Shown: one piece after another, positions 45,790 through 56,143 of the stretch
How positions within the stretch are numbered: the stretch's first letter is position 1
How the letters are laid out: the number at the start of each line of letters is the position of its first letter
Assembly (NCBI GenBank): GCA_947579605.1
Contig: OX388317.1
Location: 11,675,384-11,739,383 of the forward strand
DNA: 64,000 bases
Source of the DNA: Athripsodes cinereus
Taxonomy: Eukaryota > Arthropoda > Insecta > Trichoptera > Leptoceridae
Direction: 5' to 3'
Position numbers and translations under genes: made by a program
Notes under the pieces: generated by a model
Seen by the model: the letters and a program-made list of their open reading frames with translations, nothing else
Databases searched by the model: none
Told to the model about the DNA's origin: nothing

Positions 45790-46022
45790 TATTTACTATA
45801 CCGCCACGGCATATCATACAAGTGGGGTAGCCAGCAGAAAAGTCGCATGTAACAAGTATACAAGCTGTGCTCTCTGTGTCAATGAATATTTTTGATATGA
45901 ATAATGGTTGAATTCATCGTTGAATTCGAAAAATATTTTTCTTCGAATACCTGCCTTTTACAATATACTCAGTAAAACTAACAGAAAAATGTGAGTCTTA
46001 GTCTTTGCCGGGTACTCTACGT
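45790..46022 (-). mobile_element. SINE-A copy, nearly full length, diverged
   Basis: The minus strand covers the head (GTACCCGGCAAAGACTAAG) through the body to CTGGCTACCCCACTTGTATG and ATATGCCGTGGCGGTATAG. It lacks a long tail. Divergence from 12380 is clearly higher than for 31467. Confidence 0.8.
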
Positions 46023-46440
46023 CTAAGGCACAGCTTGGCATTAGGTAGGTACTGAAAAATAGTTGTTGAAATTTAATTTTTATTGGTACACTCACAAAGT
46101 CATGTCAATATAGATAATATCAATTCACTTTGAATTCGTAAATTATTAATCAGATAACAGTTTTAACCAAATTATCAAAAAAAAATTAATACTATTGAAC
46201 TTTCAATTAAAACAATAAAAAATTAAGATATTTTAGCGGTAAAAAAAACATATCAACAAGTCATGCTAATTGCGTTTTGCAATTACTTTCCTTGGTCCTA
46301 AAATATCTGCGTGAATAGTTACATTAATTGCGTAAACAGAAAACATACAAATTTATAATCATTCGCAATTTTACTTTTGAATTTTTAATCTTTTTACTTT
46401 TAATGGTTTTTTATTGATTTGTTCTTTAATTGAATAGTTT
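46023..46440. other. AT-rich spacer
   Basis: Nothing recognised. Confidence 0.35.
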
Positions 46441-46443
46441 TTC

Positions 46444-46445
<2 letters not shown>

Positions 46446-46474
<29 letters not shown>
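46446..46474. repeat. Poly-T run of 29
   Basis: An uninterrupted run of T follows TTTTTCAG. It could be a minus-strand poly-A tail or a slippage-expanded tract. Confidence 0.9.
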
Positions 46475-46478
<4 letters not shown>

Positions 46479-46745
46479 CAATTTTAATTGTGGATTTGTA
46501 ATGACTATTAATTTTTTAGTGTTGTTTATTGTATTACTACTGTTTTATTCTTATTTTATAAATTAAATTAAATTTTATTATAGATGACAACCTTATGGGC
46601 TTAAAATATTGTGATTAGTGAAAATTGTACGCACTTTTAAATAGGGTAATACATTGTTTATATTATTTTGTCTCTTGTATATTGTTTCAACTTACATGTA
46701 TTATCTGAAGTGTATCATTGGTGAATGAATAAATAAAAAAATTCA
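46475..46745 (+). mobile_element. Possible LINE 3' tail
   Basis: AT-rich sequence ends in GGTGAATGAATAAATAAAAAA. The form suggests a LINE 3' UTR, but there is no coding piece or sister copy. Confidence 0.3.
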
Positions 46746-47995
46746 TCGAATAGGTATATGCGTTATATTAATGAATTAATAGATTATGTAAAAAAATCTT
46801 GATACAAACAATTCTCGGTAAAATATGTTATATATTTAATTTTAAAAAAGGCAGTTATGAAATAGGTTCATGTATATTGAATTTAATTAAAATATGATGA
46901 AATGCTTTCTGTTTAATTTTTCTTTCACAGAAGTGAAATATTTGTTCCGCGATCAGAACAAAATAAAATAATATTTCTCTTGTATTACTATAACACACTG
47001 TACAGAGATGTATTAAGAATTTTTGTAATAAAACTCAGCTACCCCATTACTAAGGAATTATAATATCAAAGGAGTAGGTACCATCCCATTATTTTCAGCC
47101 GTAAAATCAAACGCAGCGTTCATTTATAATATTTTTATTATGTCCTTATTAAAAACTGTCTTCAGTAGTGAGGAAGCATTATCTCGAGCAGTCGTTATTT
47201 TAATCTTATAAATATTTGATACCGTCTTTAAATATCTAAATATGTATGCACAACAGTTCTCCATTGAAAATTAGAAAAGAAAAGGGAAAATATTATACCT
47301 TCAATTTAATATGAATCTTTATGTCAAGAAATATAAATAATATGAATTCAAATATCAATTTCCTATCAGTTTTAAAATAATCTGTAAAATTTGCAAATTT
47401 TCTCCCATAGATTATTAAAAAAAACTTAATGACGGCGATTTTAATTCATTCTGGATACCAAAACCAATTGGACATCTTAATAGAAAAACTATGTTTTTAC
47501 AATAGAACATTGTACGAAATCCAATCGGAGATAGTGAGAAATGCGTCTCGAATTGTCTTAAGAGTCTACGGAATTGGATTTTATGAATTTTCTTTCAAGT
47601 TGGATTTTGCATAATGTAGAGATTTCTGGTTGGTTTTGCTATCTACACGTATGGTCTAAACCTAGTTGAACAAAAAAATGTTTATCTGCATTTTAATGGT
47701 AGAGTTTTAAGAAAATATACACCTACATTTATGTAAAAACTTGTGTCGACTACGCAAAACGCAAAAGTCAATGACTTTATTTTGTAAATTATTAAGTGCC
47801 TAATAAAACATTCTTTTGAGAGAGACAGAATGAAAAGAAGGATAAGAAGATAGAAGTGTTCTGAGAAATTAGAACGGTAGACAGTAAAACTCTTAAGGCA
47901 CCCATGAGACCGCCTACTATTTTTAAGTACGTGACTGTATGGAATGTCGCAATATTTAACATAACAAGTTTTTGGATATAATACTTAAACACCGA
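46746..47995. other. AT-rich spacer
   Basis: The 61-codon frame at 47429-47614 (ILIHSGYQNQLDILIEKL) looks slightly coding-like but has no border or match. Nothing else is seen. Confidence 0.35.
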
Positions 47996-47999
47996 TTAC

Positions 48000-48125
48000 T
48001 GTCTTCTGCAGAATATAAGCATCCTCTCCATGTCTTCAGGTATACCTACCCTGGGTTTTCTGCTAACATCGGCGATTCTTTTTGTCATCAGACCATCGTG
48101 ATGGAAATCTTCCCAACTCTTCTTT
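48000..48125 (-). pseudogene. Possible LINE C-terminal scrap (RWSDD)
   Basis: The minus strand contains FPSRWSDDKKNRRC in one frame and EDAYILQKT-like codons later, reminiscent of the GRPxxRWSDDI...W...EAY C-termini of RTE-like LINEs. Frames are broken and the match is short. Confidence 0.35.
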
Positions 48126-48872
48126 TTTCTTCACAAGTTTAATATAACTATATTTTCCTTATGGACAAAATACGGGTAAAAGATAATCTTCCACAATTGG
48201 TTTTTAGCAATAATAGTAAATAAGCAAATATTCTAAACATTTATAGCTGACTGGTAGCACGAGCAGCTGATAAAGTATTGAACTTACATAATTATTCTGG
48301 CGCCATTTTAAACTAGTGATGTTGATCCATTCGAGATCTGGAATATGGGATTCCAAAAATGGTTGCTTCTATGATTTGCATTAAATGTTTCTCGATTGGT
48401 GGACCTTATATCGTGACAGTAAGAATGGCGGAAAAGGTGAACATTGTCCACTGGAAGCGATAACTCAAGTCAGTTTCGAGTTAATTCGTAAGCGTTAATT
48501 GGGACGCTTTTCTCAATTCTTCTGATTAAATTTTGCACAATGTTGCATTGTGTAAGCACGGTTCTCCAATCGATATGTTTGATTGAAATTGTAATAATAC
48601 TTTATTTTATAGTAAATTTTCAGAATATTATATAAGACATATATTATAAGGATAATTATCCGCATAATTATCCTGTATGTGTTTTTTACTGCACAATGAA
48701 AACGAGTTCTATGTTGATTATGTATGCACAAAGTTCATTGGCTATAGCAGTAAAAACACTCAATATTTCTGATATTAAAAATTACTTCGTTCCGTACTTA
48801 TTAGAATATTAGAGCGAGATTGACAATTTTAATGTAATATATTCAAAAAGTACCTATCACAAAAACATTTAT
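48126..48872. other. AT-rich spacer
   Basis: Nothing supported. Confidence 0.35.
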
Positions 48873-48935
48873 CATCTTAAATTCAGCGATTAAGTATAAT
48901 AGACCGCATCTCGAAATCCTTACATTTTCAAAGGT
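48873..48935 (+). mobile_element. SINE-A scrap
   Basis: CATCTTAAATTCAGCGAT is an exact 18-nt match to the SINE-A internal segment. The following TCTCGAAATCCTTACATTTT may be decayed body. Confidence 0.5.
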
Positions 48936-48974
48936 TCAAAACACAGAACACCACATTTTCAAAAGTTCATTAGA

Positions 48975-49668
48975 TACATGTTGTGGTGACAGGAAAATTA
49001 TTCGAATCACAATTATTCGAATGGACAATTCTTCGAAAAAACATTTGTACGAACTAACTTTTTTTCGAATGACAATTATTCGAATGGCAGTTATTCGAAT
49101 CCACAATTATCAGAAAACACAATTGTTCGAATTTTTATACGTTATATTGATAGCAACAATTATCCGAAACAATTCTTCGAATTTTTATTATCAAGACAGA
49201 TAATATTGCTCCTATTTTCGGCGAAAAGTGACGTACTTAGCGAAGTTATATTATATAATTCGACTCAGTTTGCAATCGATTTATCTAAATAGTGTCAAAC
49301 GTTTGGAAAAATAATTTAAATATATTTATAAGTATGAACGCAATTGCCTCATTTTCTTAAGAAACTAAAATAACGTTAAAGTTGGATGAGGTATGGCTGG
49401 AGTTTTATATGAAACGTAATATACCTAATTGTGTCAATATGACCTGCTTCTGAAGATCAAAATAAAATGAATTTAGATTAATATAAAATAATTCGAATAA
49501 TAGGATTTTCTAACAAATGTTAGTCGAACAATTCACTTTCCATTAATTGTAATTTGAATAATTGATAGTCGAACAAATGTTATTCGAAGATTTGTTAATT
49601 CGAATAATTATTTTTTCGAACAATTGTGAATTCGAATAATTGTATTTCGAAGAATTTTCATGTAATCC
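48975..49668. mobile_element. Element built from repeated TTCGAA(TAATTGT) units in inverted arms
   Basis: The left end reads GTTGTGGTGACAGGAAAATT followed by ATTCGAATCACAATTATTCG. The right end, read in reverse complement, starts GAAAATTCTTCGAAATACAA and TTATTCGAATTCACAATTG. Within about 220 bp at the left and 190 bp at the right there are 14 exact TTCGAA sites, spaced about 14-20 bp, plus degenerate ones. The 270-bp centre lacks them. Long inverted arms made of short subterminal repeats fit a non-autonomous DNA transposon; I cannot name the superfamily. Confidence 0.6.
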
Positions 49669-49736
49669 ATGTTGTGAGGGTTCGTTGATGATTCACTGTG
49701 TCGATGTTTAGGTAGTAGAATTCCATAGCGAAATTA

Positions 49737-49884
49737 ATAAAACAAACGCTTTATTCTACCATTTGATTTTTTTGACGAGAGAGACGTCTTTCGTCTTGTT
49801 AGGACATTGCCAATCGATTGATGAAAGACGTCTCTCTCGTCAAATAAATCAAATAGAAGAATGAAACATTTGTTTCGTTCTCGT
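49737..49884. mobile_element. Fold-back element, family F copy 1
   Basis: The left arm includes TTTTTTGACGAGAGAGACG and TCTTTCGTC; the right arm carries its reverse complement GATGAAAGACGTCTCTCTCG and TCAAATAAATCAAAT. The arms are about 60 bp and surround a 25-nt core with GGACATTGCCAATCG. Arm outer portions diverge slightly (CATTCTTC against ATTCTACC). Related cores are at 50905 and 62813. Confidence 0.75.
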
Positions 49885-50261
49885 TGATGATATTTGGAAA
49901 GAAATGCTTCAAATTTTACCTAGTATTCCTTTGTTAAATCATATACCTATAGATAAACATACTAAATAAAACAAATAAAATCACAATATAAATACCAATC
50001 GTTCCGGAAACAAGCCATATGATAAAATATATTTCTTACATATTTATAGAATGATGAAGAATGAGAACATCCAATTAACGTTACATGAAATATTAGCATA
50101 AACACCGCTAAACAATCAAAAAGGCTTAATATAATATAATATTATTTGTATGATTAATATTTCCAATTAATTATCATAATTATTATTCTTATAATTATTA
50201 TTATTTAAACATAAGTCGACCTATTTTGTTTTGGTTGATCAATTAATTTATATACTTACTC
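49885..50261. other. AT-rich spacer
   Basis: Nothing recognised. Confidence 0.35.
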
Positions 50262-50447
50262 GTTTGTTTTAGGAACCCGTACACTCGAGCAACATTATTA
50301 ATGTGAGTTTCAGTTATAATTGATAAACTTCAATTGAAACTGAGAATATATCAGTTTGTTTTAGGAACCCGTACACTTGAGTAACATTTTTCATGTAAGG
50401 TTCAGTTATAACTGATAAACTTCAATCGAAACTGAGAATATATCAGT
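50262..50447. repeat. Tandem duplication, 92-bp unit, two copies
   Basis: GTTTGTTTTAGGAACCCGTA starts both units (50262 and 50354). Each ends GAAACTGAGAATATATCAG. Each unit also contains an internal inverted repeat (AGTTTCA or GGTTCAG with TGAAACT). About ten differences separate the units, including CTCGAG against CTTGAG. Confidence 0.9.
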
Positions 50448-50904
50448 TACACATATGTACTTCCTGTGAGAATGTAATCCTTACTTGTTTTTTCCTCAAT
50501 TTATGTAACAGATCGTTATATTGTTCTATTTCTACTCTATGTATGCTGTTAAATTGAAATTAATACATAAATATTTCTTTTTTTATTTCAAATCAACAAA
50601 AACATTATTCTTTATTTTATACTAAAAGCTCATAATATGGCGGACCTTGATGTCAAATTATGAGTAAACGTCGCTTCAATTACTTTCCATACATACATAC
50701 ATATATAAATATTGAATTGCATAAGTGTCAATAATTTAATGATGCTTTATATTGATTTCTAGTATTTTAACGAATGTACAGTGAAGAAAATAAAATAATC
50801 TAAGTCATCGTCCCATGCCAATTCTTTATGTAATTAAATTTAATTACAATTTCGATTTGGAAAACGAAAATATGTCCAAGATAAATGATTTAACTTTAAA
50901 CTTT
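50448..50904. other. AT-rich spacer with LINE-tail-like scrap
   Basis: The segment 50725-50790 (TTTAATGATGCTTTATATTG) resembles the distal half of the LINE 3' UTR at 41893-42034. Nothing else is recognised. Confidence 0.35.
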
Positions 50905-51025
50905 TTTAAAACACACTTTTTATTATTATTTTCGTAGACAACATTGCTTCGTCTCTTAATAAGACATTATCAATACTTTACAACATCGTCGACGAAAATA
51001 AAGATAAAAAGTGTGCATTAAAATA
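50905..51025. mobile_element. Fold-back element, family F copy 2
   Basis: ACACACTTTTTATTATTATT with TTCGT and, at the right, ACGAAAATAAAGATAAAAAG with TGTGC form inverted arms of about 25 bp. The core CGTCTCTTAATAAGACATT with ATCAAT is shared with copies at 49737 and 62813. Confidence 0.65.
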
Positions 51026-51039
51026 GTTTCATGTTTTTA

Positions 51040-51350
51040 ATTCATTCAATATTGGAACAATCTTCCTTCTTCGCATAGAGTTTCACAATCACTCAATGTT
51101 TTTAAATCTTCTGTTAAGGAGAAAATGCTATCTTCTAACTCAGTATCCGTTCCCTAGCCCCCCCTCCTCTGATCCATGATCCCTACCACATGTTGGGTGT
51201 GTGTCAAATATTATTTTAAATTTTGTTTTTTTTTTCTTTTGTTGTGTACCTATTAGTGTTTTTTTATATATTTTTTTAAGTAAATTTGTTTTTACTAGGT
51301 TTATCTCAGTGTGTCGTAGTAAGATGGACGAAATCACTTTATAGTAATAA
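51040..51350 (+). pseudogene. LINE RT C-terminal stub (WNNLP type)
   Basis: The frame WNNLPSSHRVSQSLNVFK with SSVKEKMLSSNSVSVP and a TAG is the typical end of CR1/Jockey/I-like LINE reverse transcriptases (WNxLP..IR.S.S...FK). Downstream sequence with a C-rich patch at 51159-51170 and GTTGGGTGTGTGTC would be its 3' UTR. Only about 40 codons survive. Confidence 0.65.
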
Positions 51351-53221
51351 TCTCGCCACTACACATCGTCCTAGTTTTTTAAATTTTGTTTTGTTTTTTT
51401 AACACTGTTATATAATGATGATGGGCAAAAAGAAAAAATTAATAAATATGGATACAAAAAAAGTAACGGAATTTATTGAAAATATGTGTAAGATGATTCT
51501 TATGAAAAATAACTGATTAAACAATAAAATAGCTTATTGTTATTATCATGTTGCTTTAGTGTATGGTGACCTTAACAAATACACAACTGCTTTTTCCCTT
51601 TTCAAACGTAAATCTAAAATCCCATGGGTCAAGGAAATTAGAGCAGACAAACAAACTCCAGATATAAATATATACATACATATAGGTATATCTCTAATGC
51701 GGATATGCTTATAATTCATCCACCATTGCCAACTTTTTCTGACAGTTCATTTCATTTATGTTTCTGGATAAGGAGGTATAAATAATAATATCAGGTGTAT
51801 TAAATTAAACTTTTTCTAAAGGTATTATTTTTTTTTGTAATCCCTACTCAAATTGATTTTTCATGTATAAGTGACACAGTGTGATGATAAATCCAGCCAA
51901 AAATATTTTATTGTGTCAGATTTGAATTATGAATAGTAAAATTAAGAATAGTAAAAATCATATTGGTAAATTACTGCTCTTGAATATGTTACATTATTCG
52001 GGTGCCTTGCTGGAAAAAAGAAAGAAGAAGATGAATCTAACATTATGTATAAGATAATTCTATTTTTAATTCAGTAAGATATGTCACTCTTCTTAACTGC
52101 TGGCTACTCTACTAAAGATGCTAGTATGATAATGTCAATTAATAAACTTTAAGTTTTAAATTGTTTTTTGTGGACGTGGATATAAATAACTAAATATTTA
52201 TTTTTGAGACAAAACCCAACATTAAAAAATATCTATTTTGGTGTCTTCTTATTCTTAAACTGTCATAATTCTATTGAAAAATATTACCGTCCAGTATTTT
52301 GAGTAATCAAAAAAGTTTAATTTGAAAGTCATAAACTACTTAATAACATTTTCCTACGCCTTTATTATATTTTTATTCGAAGAAGATGTCTTTTAAACGA
52401 AGAGATAACATACTGCTTCAAAACACTTACCTATGTGACATATCTTGCAACAAGAATTTCGAGTTGATGGGTTATTAGATGAAACTAAGGGATCGATATA
52501 TTCGATTAGTCAATAATACCGATTATTGGTTTCACTTAAGTTCGGGTACGTTTGAAAACTTTTATTTCGATTAATTCATCCCATCACTTGTCGTTGTCAC
52601 GCATTCGTGCACTGGTTTTGTATGTTTTTTCGTGTCTCACTTGAGTCTGTTTTTGTAAGACTGATTTGATTTTATAAAAAAACGTAACATAAAACATGCA
52701 CAGACAATTCATGCGCATATAAATAAAAAAAGTTACCTGTAGTAAATACTGACAATATATTTATTTTATATTCTGTTTCTTATGACCGGATTTACTGTTG
52801 GATTTTTCGACAAGTCGACACAATCCCAAGCAATGATGATACTCTATAATGTTTATAATCTCGCTAACATCTACTTCTTCTCTTCTCTCTCTCTACTCTC
52901 TTCTTTCACAATCCTTCCGGATATCATCCATGTCCCCCTTATAAATGATGTTAATTGGCTGCTCTCACAATTTCACGGTTCCGGGATCAAAAACAATCGA
53001 AATTTGAATACTTAAACAACATTATTATTTTGTCTATGGGTGTATTATAATATCGTTATGTCGTGCATTCATCTGTAAGGTTCTTATCAAAAATAATATT
53101 GGGATAAAATAATTTCATTGTATTGAGAATGACAGAAATCAGTAAAATATGGGTAGAGTTGTTTTATCGAAATAATTTGATCGAAAGAAAAATATAAGAT
53201 CGAAATAATTGGGATACATGA
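51351..53221. other. AT-rich spacer
   Basis: No gene is supported. GGTGCCTTGCTGGAAAAAAG with AAAGAAGAAG near 52000-52030 may be the tail of another LINE stub. The 77-codon frame at 52782-53015 has no motif. Confidence 0.4.
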
Positions 53222-53305
53222 TAATCAGGTTTGCCATCCATCATTGCGGCTGGTATTCTGGCTACCCCAATTGTGGAAAATGCCGAAAAATTGTATAGTT
53301 TTATT
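53222..53305 (+). mobile_element. SINE-A remnant with internal deletion
   Basis: ATCAGGTTTGCCATCCATC (internal block) jumps to TTCTGGCTACCCCAATTGTG and AAAATGCCGAAAAATTG (3' end). Confidence 0.65.
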
Positions 53306-53717
53306 TTGACATTAATCATGAAGCATATTGTAAAGCTATACTCTGCCGATATATATATATGAAATTTAACATTCATTTTATAACCGTGATAATACTAAAT
53401 TTCATTTAAGAATAGTTGAATTCCGTTTTTAAGTAAAAGAAATTTAAGATCTGCTTTTTGATATATATTTTTGATAATACTTCCTTATAATAATTTTTGT
53501 TATCTAATCATAAACTGTTGCGCTCACCTGTTTGGCATTTAAATTACACCCTGTTAATTAACAAGAAGAACCCCCTTTTCAAATATTTCTCTTGATCTTT
53601 TGCCTACATACATATTTGTTTGCATTGTAAACTCATTAAAACATATCTTTGCGATTTTACATAATTCACAAAGGTATATCAGATATTGAGAATCAGTGCC
53701 CGTGATTAATTAATGAC
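53306..53717. other. AT-rich spacer
   Basis: Nothing recognised. Confidence 0.35.
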
Positions 53718-53796
53718 ATTTTATAACACCAGTTATTTCCTTCCTTATGGGGAGAGCAGATAGACAAGATAATAAACAATAAACACTATGAACACT

Positions 53797-53802
53797 TTTA
53801 TT
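53797..53802 (-). promoter_or_regulatory. Poly(A) signal AATAAA in the LTR
   Basis: AATAAA on the minus strand, downstream of the LTR TATA box and near the 3' end of the repeat, is where an LTR polyadenylation signal is expected. Confidence 0.5.
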
Positions 53803-54042
53803 TACAACTTTAACACTTTTTACATATACCTATACATTGAAATCTTCTGAATACCATACTAATAATACCACAATGAAACTTCTACACTGATCCTATAACG
53901 ATTAACCAACACTGAGTAACGCGGCAGAGAGGACGTCTCCAATCCCCGGACTTTTTACTGCAGGACATGGAACTAAACAAAGAGGATCAGAGGAACACTG
54001 CTCCGTTGAGGACACTGCTAGAGTCCCAACGACCAGCAGGTA

Positions 54043-54203
54043 AGGAATGCACCACCTAACCGACTGTAGACACAGCACAGCAGGTGACCAGCATATAGGT
54101 AGTGGTTTTGGGATGCTATACCTCACTAGGAAGAACTAGCATGTAGGAATGCACCACCTAACCGACTGTAGACACAGCACGCCAGGTGACCAGCATATAG
54201 GTA
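54043..54203. repeat. 59-bp direct duplication inside the LTR
   Basis: AGGAATGCACCACCTAACCG through CAGCATATAGGTA is present at 54043-54101 and again at 54145-54203, with two differences. It falls downstream of the TATA box on the minus strand, so in the transcribed part of the LTR. Confidence 0.9.
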
Positions 54204-54264
54204 TAGGGAGTACCTAGGCCCAGGATGGGCCGATGCAATCTGCCGTTTGTATGGAGTGTTCCTG

Positions 54265-54272
54265 TTTATATA
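54265..54272 (-). promoter_or_regulatory. TATA box of the LTR
   Basis: The minus strand reads AAAGGGTATATAAACAGG, a strong TATA box. It lies about 110 bp downstream (minus strand) of the heat-shock array, a usual promoter spacing. Confidence 0.65.
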
Positions 54273-54380
54273 CCCTTTCAGCAGTAAGGAACAGCTGATC
54301 GTAGCCTTGGTGGTGGATGTCACGATGGAGGGGGATGTACCTTGGCCTTGGACTCCGCCTTCCTATTTCCGGTTAGATTG

Positions 54381-54408
54381 TTCTGGAAGGTTCTAGAAGG
54401 TTCGGGAA
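54381..54408. promoter_or_regulatory. Six-unit heat-shock element (HSF binding array)
   Basis: The pattern is TTCnnGAAnnTTCnnGAAnnTTCnnGAA with no mismatch in any of six alternating units: TTC at 54381, 54391 and 54401, GAA at 54386, 54396 and 54406. Inverted nGAAn pentamers in this phase are the binding site of trimeric heat-shock factor; three suffice, six is a strong site. It reads the same on either strand. Confidence 0.8.
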
Positions 54409-54691
54409 CTCTCCATCGATGAGACATCCATCGGCAAATCTGGTGACTAATAGATACCTACTTCCTGTGTTGCGGTAGCGGCTGCTAGTTGTATCCGGCG
54501 GGTGATATTATGTTTATGCCATATTAAAAATACGTGGTGTTACAATTTATAATAATATAAAATCAAACAAAGAACGTTAGTTTTCTAGTAAAAAATACAG
54601 TGCAGGTAGCAACAAGTACAATTTTCTGTATGTAATCATAAAAAAATAAAATAGAAGTCGTGATGTGGAAGGAAGGCGAATGTTGTGATTT

Positions 54692-54936
54692 GCGGCGTAC
54701 AGACAGCTGAATGCGAACGTCAATCATCAAGCATCAAGTAAAAATCTTAAATCTTTCGGCGACAATTCAGAGCATTCTCCGATGAAATATTCGAATGAAT
54801 GCCTTCGTTACCCGTCCATGAGACGTAATTCATTCGAATATTTCTTCGGAGAATGCTCCGAATTGTCGCCGAAAGATTAAAGATTTTCGCTTGATGCTTG
54901 ATGATTGACGTTCGCATCCAGCTGTTTGTACGCCGC
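54692..54936. mobile_element. Long fold-back element, about 105-bp arms
   Basis: The left arm (GCGGCGTACAGACAGCTGAA, continuing through TTTCGGCGACAATTC and ATATTCGAATGAAT) is matched by its reverse complement at 54838-54936 with few mismatches, around a 37-nt spacer. The arms hold CpG-rich and AT-rich blocks unlike the flanks. There is no ORF. It is MITE-like; a transcript through it would form a long hairpin. Confidence 0.85.
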
Positions 54937-54997
54937 CATTAGGAAATTATGAAAACGAATAAAAACTCCCACAGAAAAGAGTATAGAGTATTATGTT

Positions 54998-55085
54998 TCC
55001 CCTAGTACAGGACAGAGAGGCATTTGCCGGAGTGGTAAGCGCCGTCGGGGAGAGTTCTTCATACATATATTTAAAGAAGAATAAT
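54998..55085 (+). pseudogene. LINE C-terminal stub (VQDREAF)
   Basis: The frame LVQDREAFAGVVSAVGESSS resembles LINE C-termini of the AQDRxxY/W type, like the stub at 3948. A short AAAGAAGAATAATG follows as a possible tail. It sits inside a 97-codon frame (54993-55286) made by fusing this to the next fragment. Confidence 0.45.
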
Positions 55086-55099
55086 GTCAAAAATAGAAT

Positions 55100-55285
55100 A
55101 GAAGTAGGACCCAGAAGACCAGGTAGACCAGTGACTGCCTGGATGCCCTCAATGGGCGGGGTTTTGTGGGAGATAGAGCTGTGGTCAGAGAATGCAGGGA
55201 ACGGAGGACTAGGAGAGTCGACCCTAAATGAATGCGATAAAGACGAGGGCAAAGAAAAAGAATGTCAAATTCGGAATATATTATA
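55100..55285 (+). pseudogene. Possible LINE scrap (GRPVTAW)
   Basis: VGPRRPGRPVTAWMPSMGG recalls the (R)RGRPxxxW segment that precedes the AQDR motif in LINE C-termini. It comes after, not before, the stub at 54998, so two different insertions or a rearrangement are implied. The rest of the frame has no match. Confidence 0.3.
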
Positions 55286-55289
55286 AAAA

Positions 55290-56023
55290 AAAAGTTTAAA
55301 TAAATATGCTTCAATTCGTATTTCCTATATAAAATAATAAGGAAGCTGTATTCTCACCGATGAATTATGGTTCTTTTGTGTGTATTATTTTGTATCTTGG
55401 TGTTAATATATTATTATTATGTGACTAGATAGTACGAGTAGATAAACAAAATGTACTGTAGGTAAGTAAGTAGATATATATGACAACAACATTATATCTC
55501 ACGTGAGTATATGTAAGCAGCAGCTTGCGAATATCTTTGTGGTCTTAAGGTAAATTTATTACTTACATACTTTGTACATACTAAGCTGTAGATGTACCTA
55601 GAAGACCTAGTATTTCTTCAAAATATACTCTTTGTAATACATTTATTAAGATTTTTTACGCGGCGGCAGAATTGCCATCCACACTTCTCAGCATTATACA
55701 ACCAGATAAGTGTCTCCATATGATCAGTCATGGTCACACAAAAACTTAACAGTCTAATGCCGGGAAAAAATCACCAATATTCACTAATTGATAACAACTA
55801 CATACATTAATTATTACTAAGCACACATTTGAAGAGGTTTACTAATAGTTTGAAAAGACTAGTCCTGGATAGGCGTGCAGTGGTGAATGGTTGAGATTTT
55901 TTGTTGTGTGTGTTTTTTGTTTTGTGTCAATTTGTCAACAGTTTATTAGTGTCCAATATTTAATAGTAAAAACTAGTTAAGTTTATATCTCCTTATACCA
56001 GCAAATGCAGTCTGGAGAACTTG
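55290..56023. other. AT-rich spacer
   Basis: Nothing recognised. Confidence 0.35.
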
Positions 56024-56143
56024 TAAAAAATAAAAAATAAATATATATATATATATTTTTAGATAAGATAACGTTTTATTGTTTAAATAAATTTTGTGCA
56101 AAAGGAGTACATATTGCCACGAAGCAATGTTTTCTAGTTAACC
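56024..56143 (-). mobile_element. LINE 3' UTR fragment, diverged sister of the TTAGTTGGAAGACAT family
   Basis: The minus strand reads GGTTAACTAGAAAACATTGC, a perfect stem-loop (ATTGC, 6-nt loop, GCAAT; plus-strand 56113-56128), then ATATGTACTCCTTTTGCACA, AATAAAACG and an AT-repeat tail. The stem position matches that of 40178 with a compensatory base-pair change. Confidence 0.55.

Larger units (their letters stand above)
53722..54544 (-). mobile_element. Solo LTR with heat-shock element array
   Basis: The 823-bp block has short inverted ends: TATAACACC at 53722 (from TGTAACACC by one change) and GGTGTTACA at 54544. A 4-bp ATTT duplication flanks it (53718-53721, 54545-54548). On the minus strand the order is right for an LTR: enhancer array at 54381-54408, TATA box at 54265-54272, transcribed region with a 59-bp internal duplication, and AATAAA at 53797-53802, about 75 bp before the end. 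It is GC-richer than its surroundings. No gag or pol sequence adjoins, so this looks like a solo LTR; the superfamily (Gypsy or BEL) is not decidable. Confidence 0.7.

Noticed and set aside
48120..48300. Upstream extension of the RWSDD scrap as a longer LINE fragment
   Set aside because: No consistent frame beyond about 40 codons; similarity fades into AT-rich sequence.
52440..52590. Inverted repeat GATGGGTTATTAGATGAAAC against TTAATTCATCCCATCAC
   Set aside because: Pairing is short and patchy once aligned, not better than expected for AT-rich DNA.
54381..54408. Promoter of a host heat-shock gene instead of an LTR
   Set aside because: No HSP-like ORF follows on the minus strand before 53722. 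LTR-like ends, the ATTT duplication and the AATAAA position favour a solo LTR.
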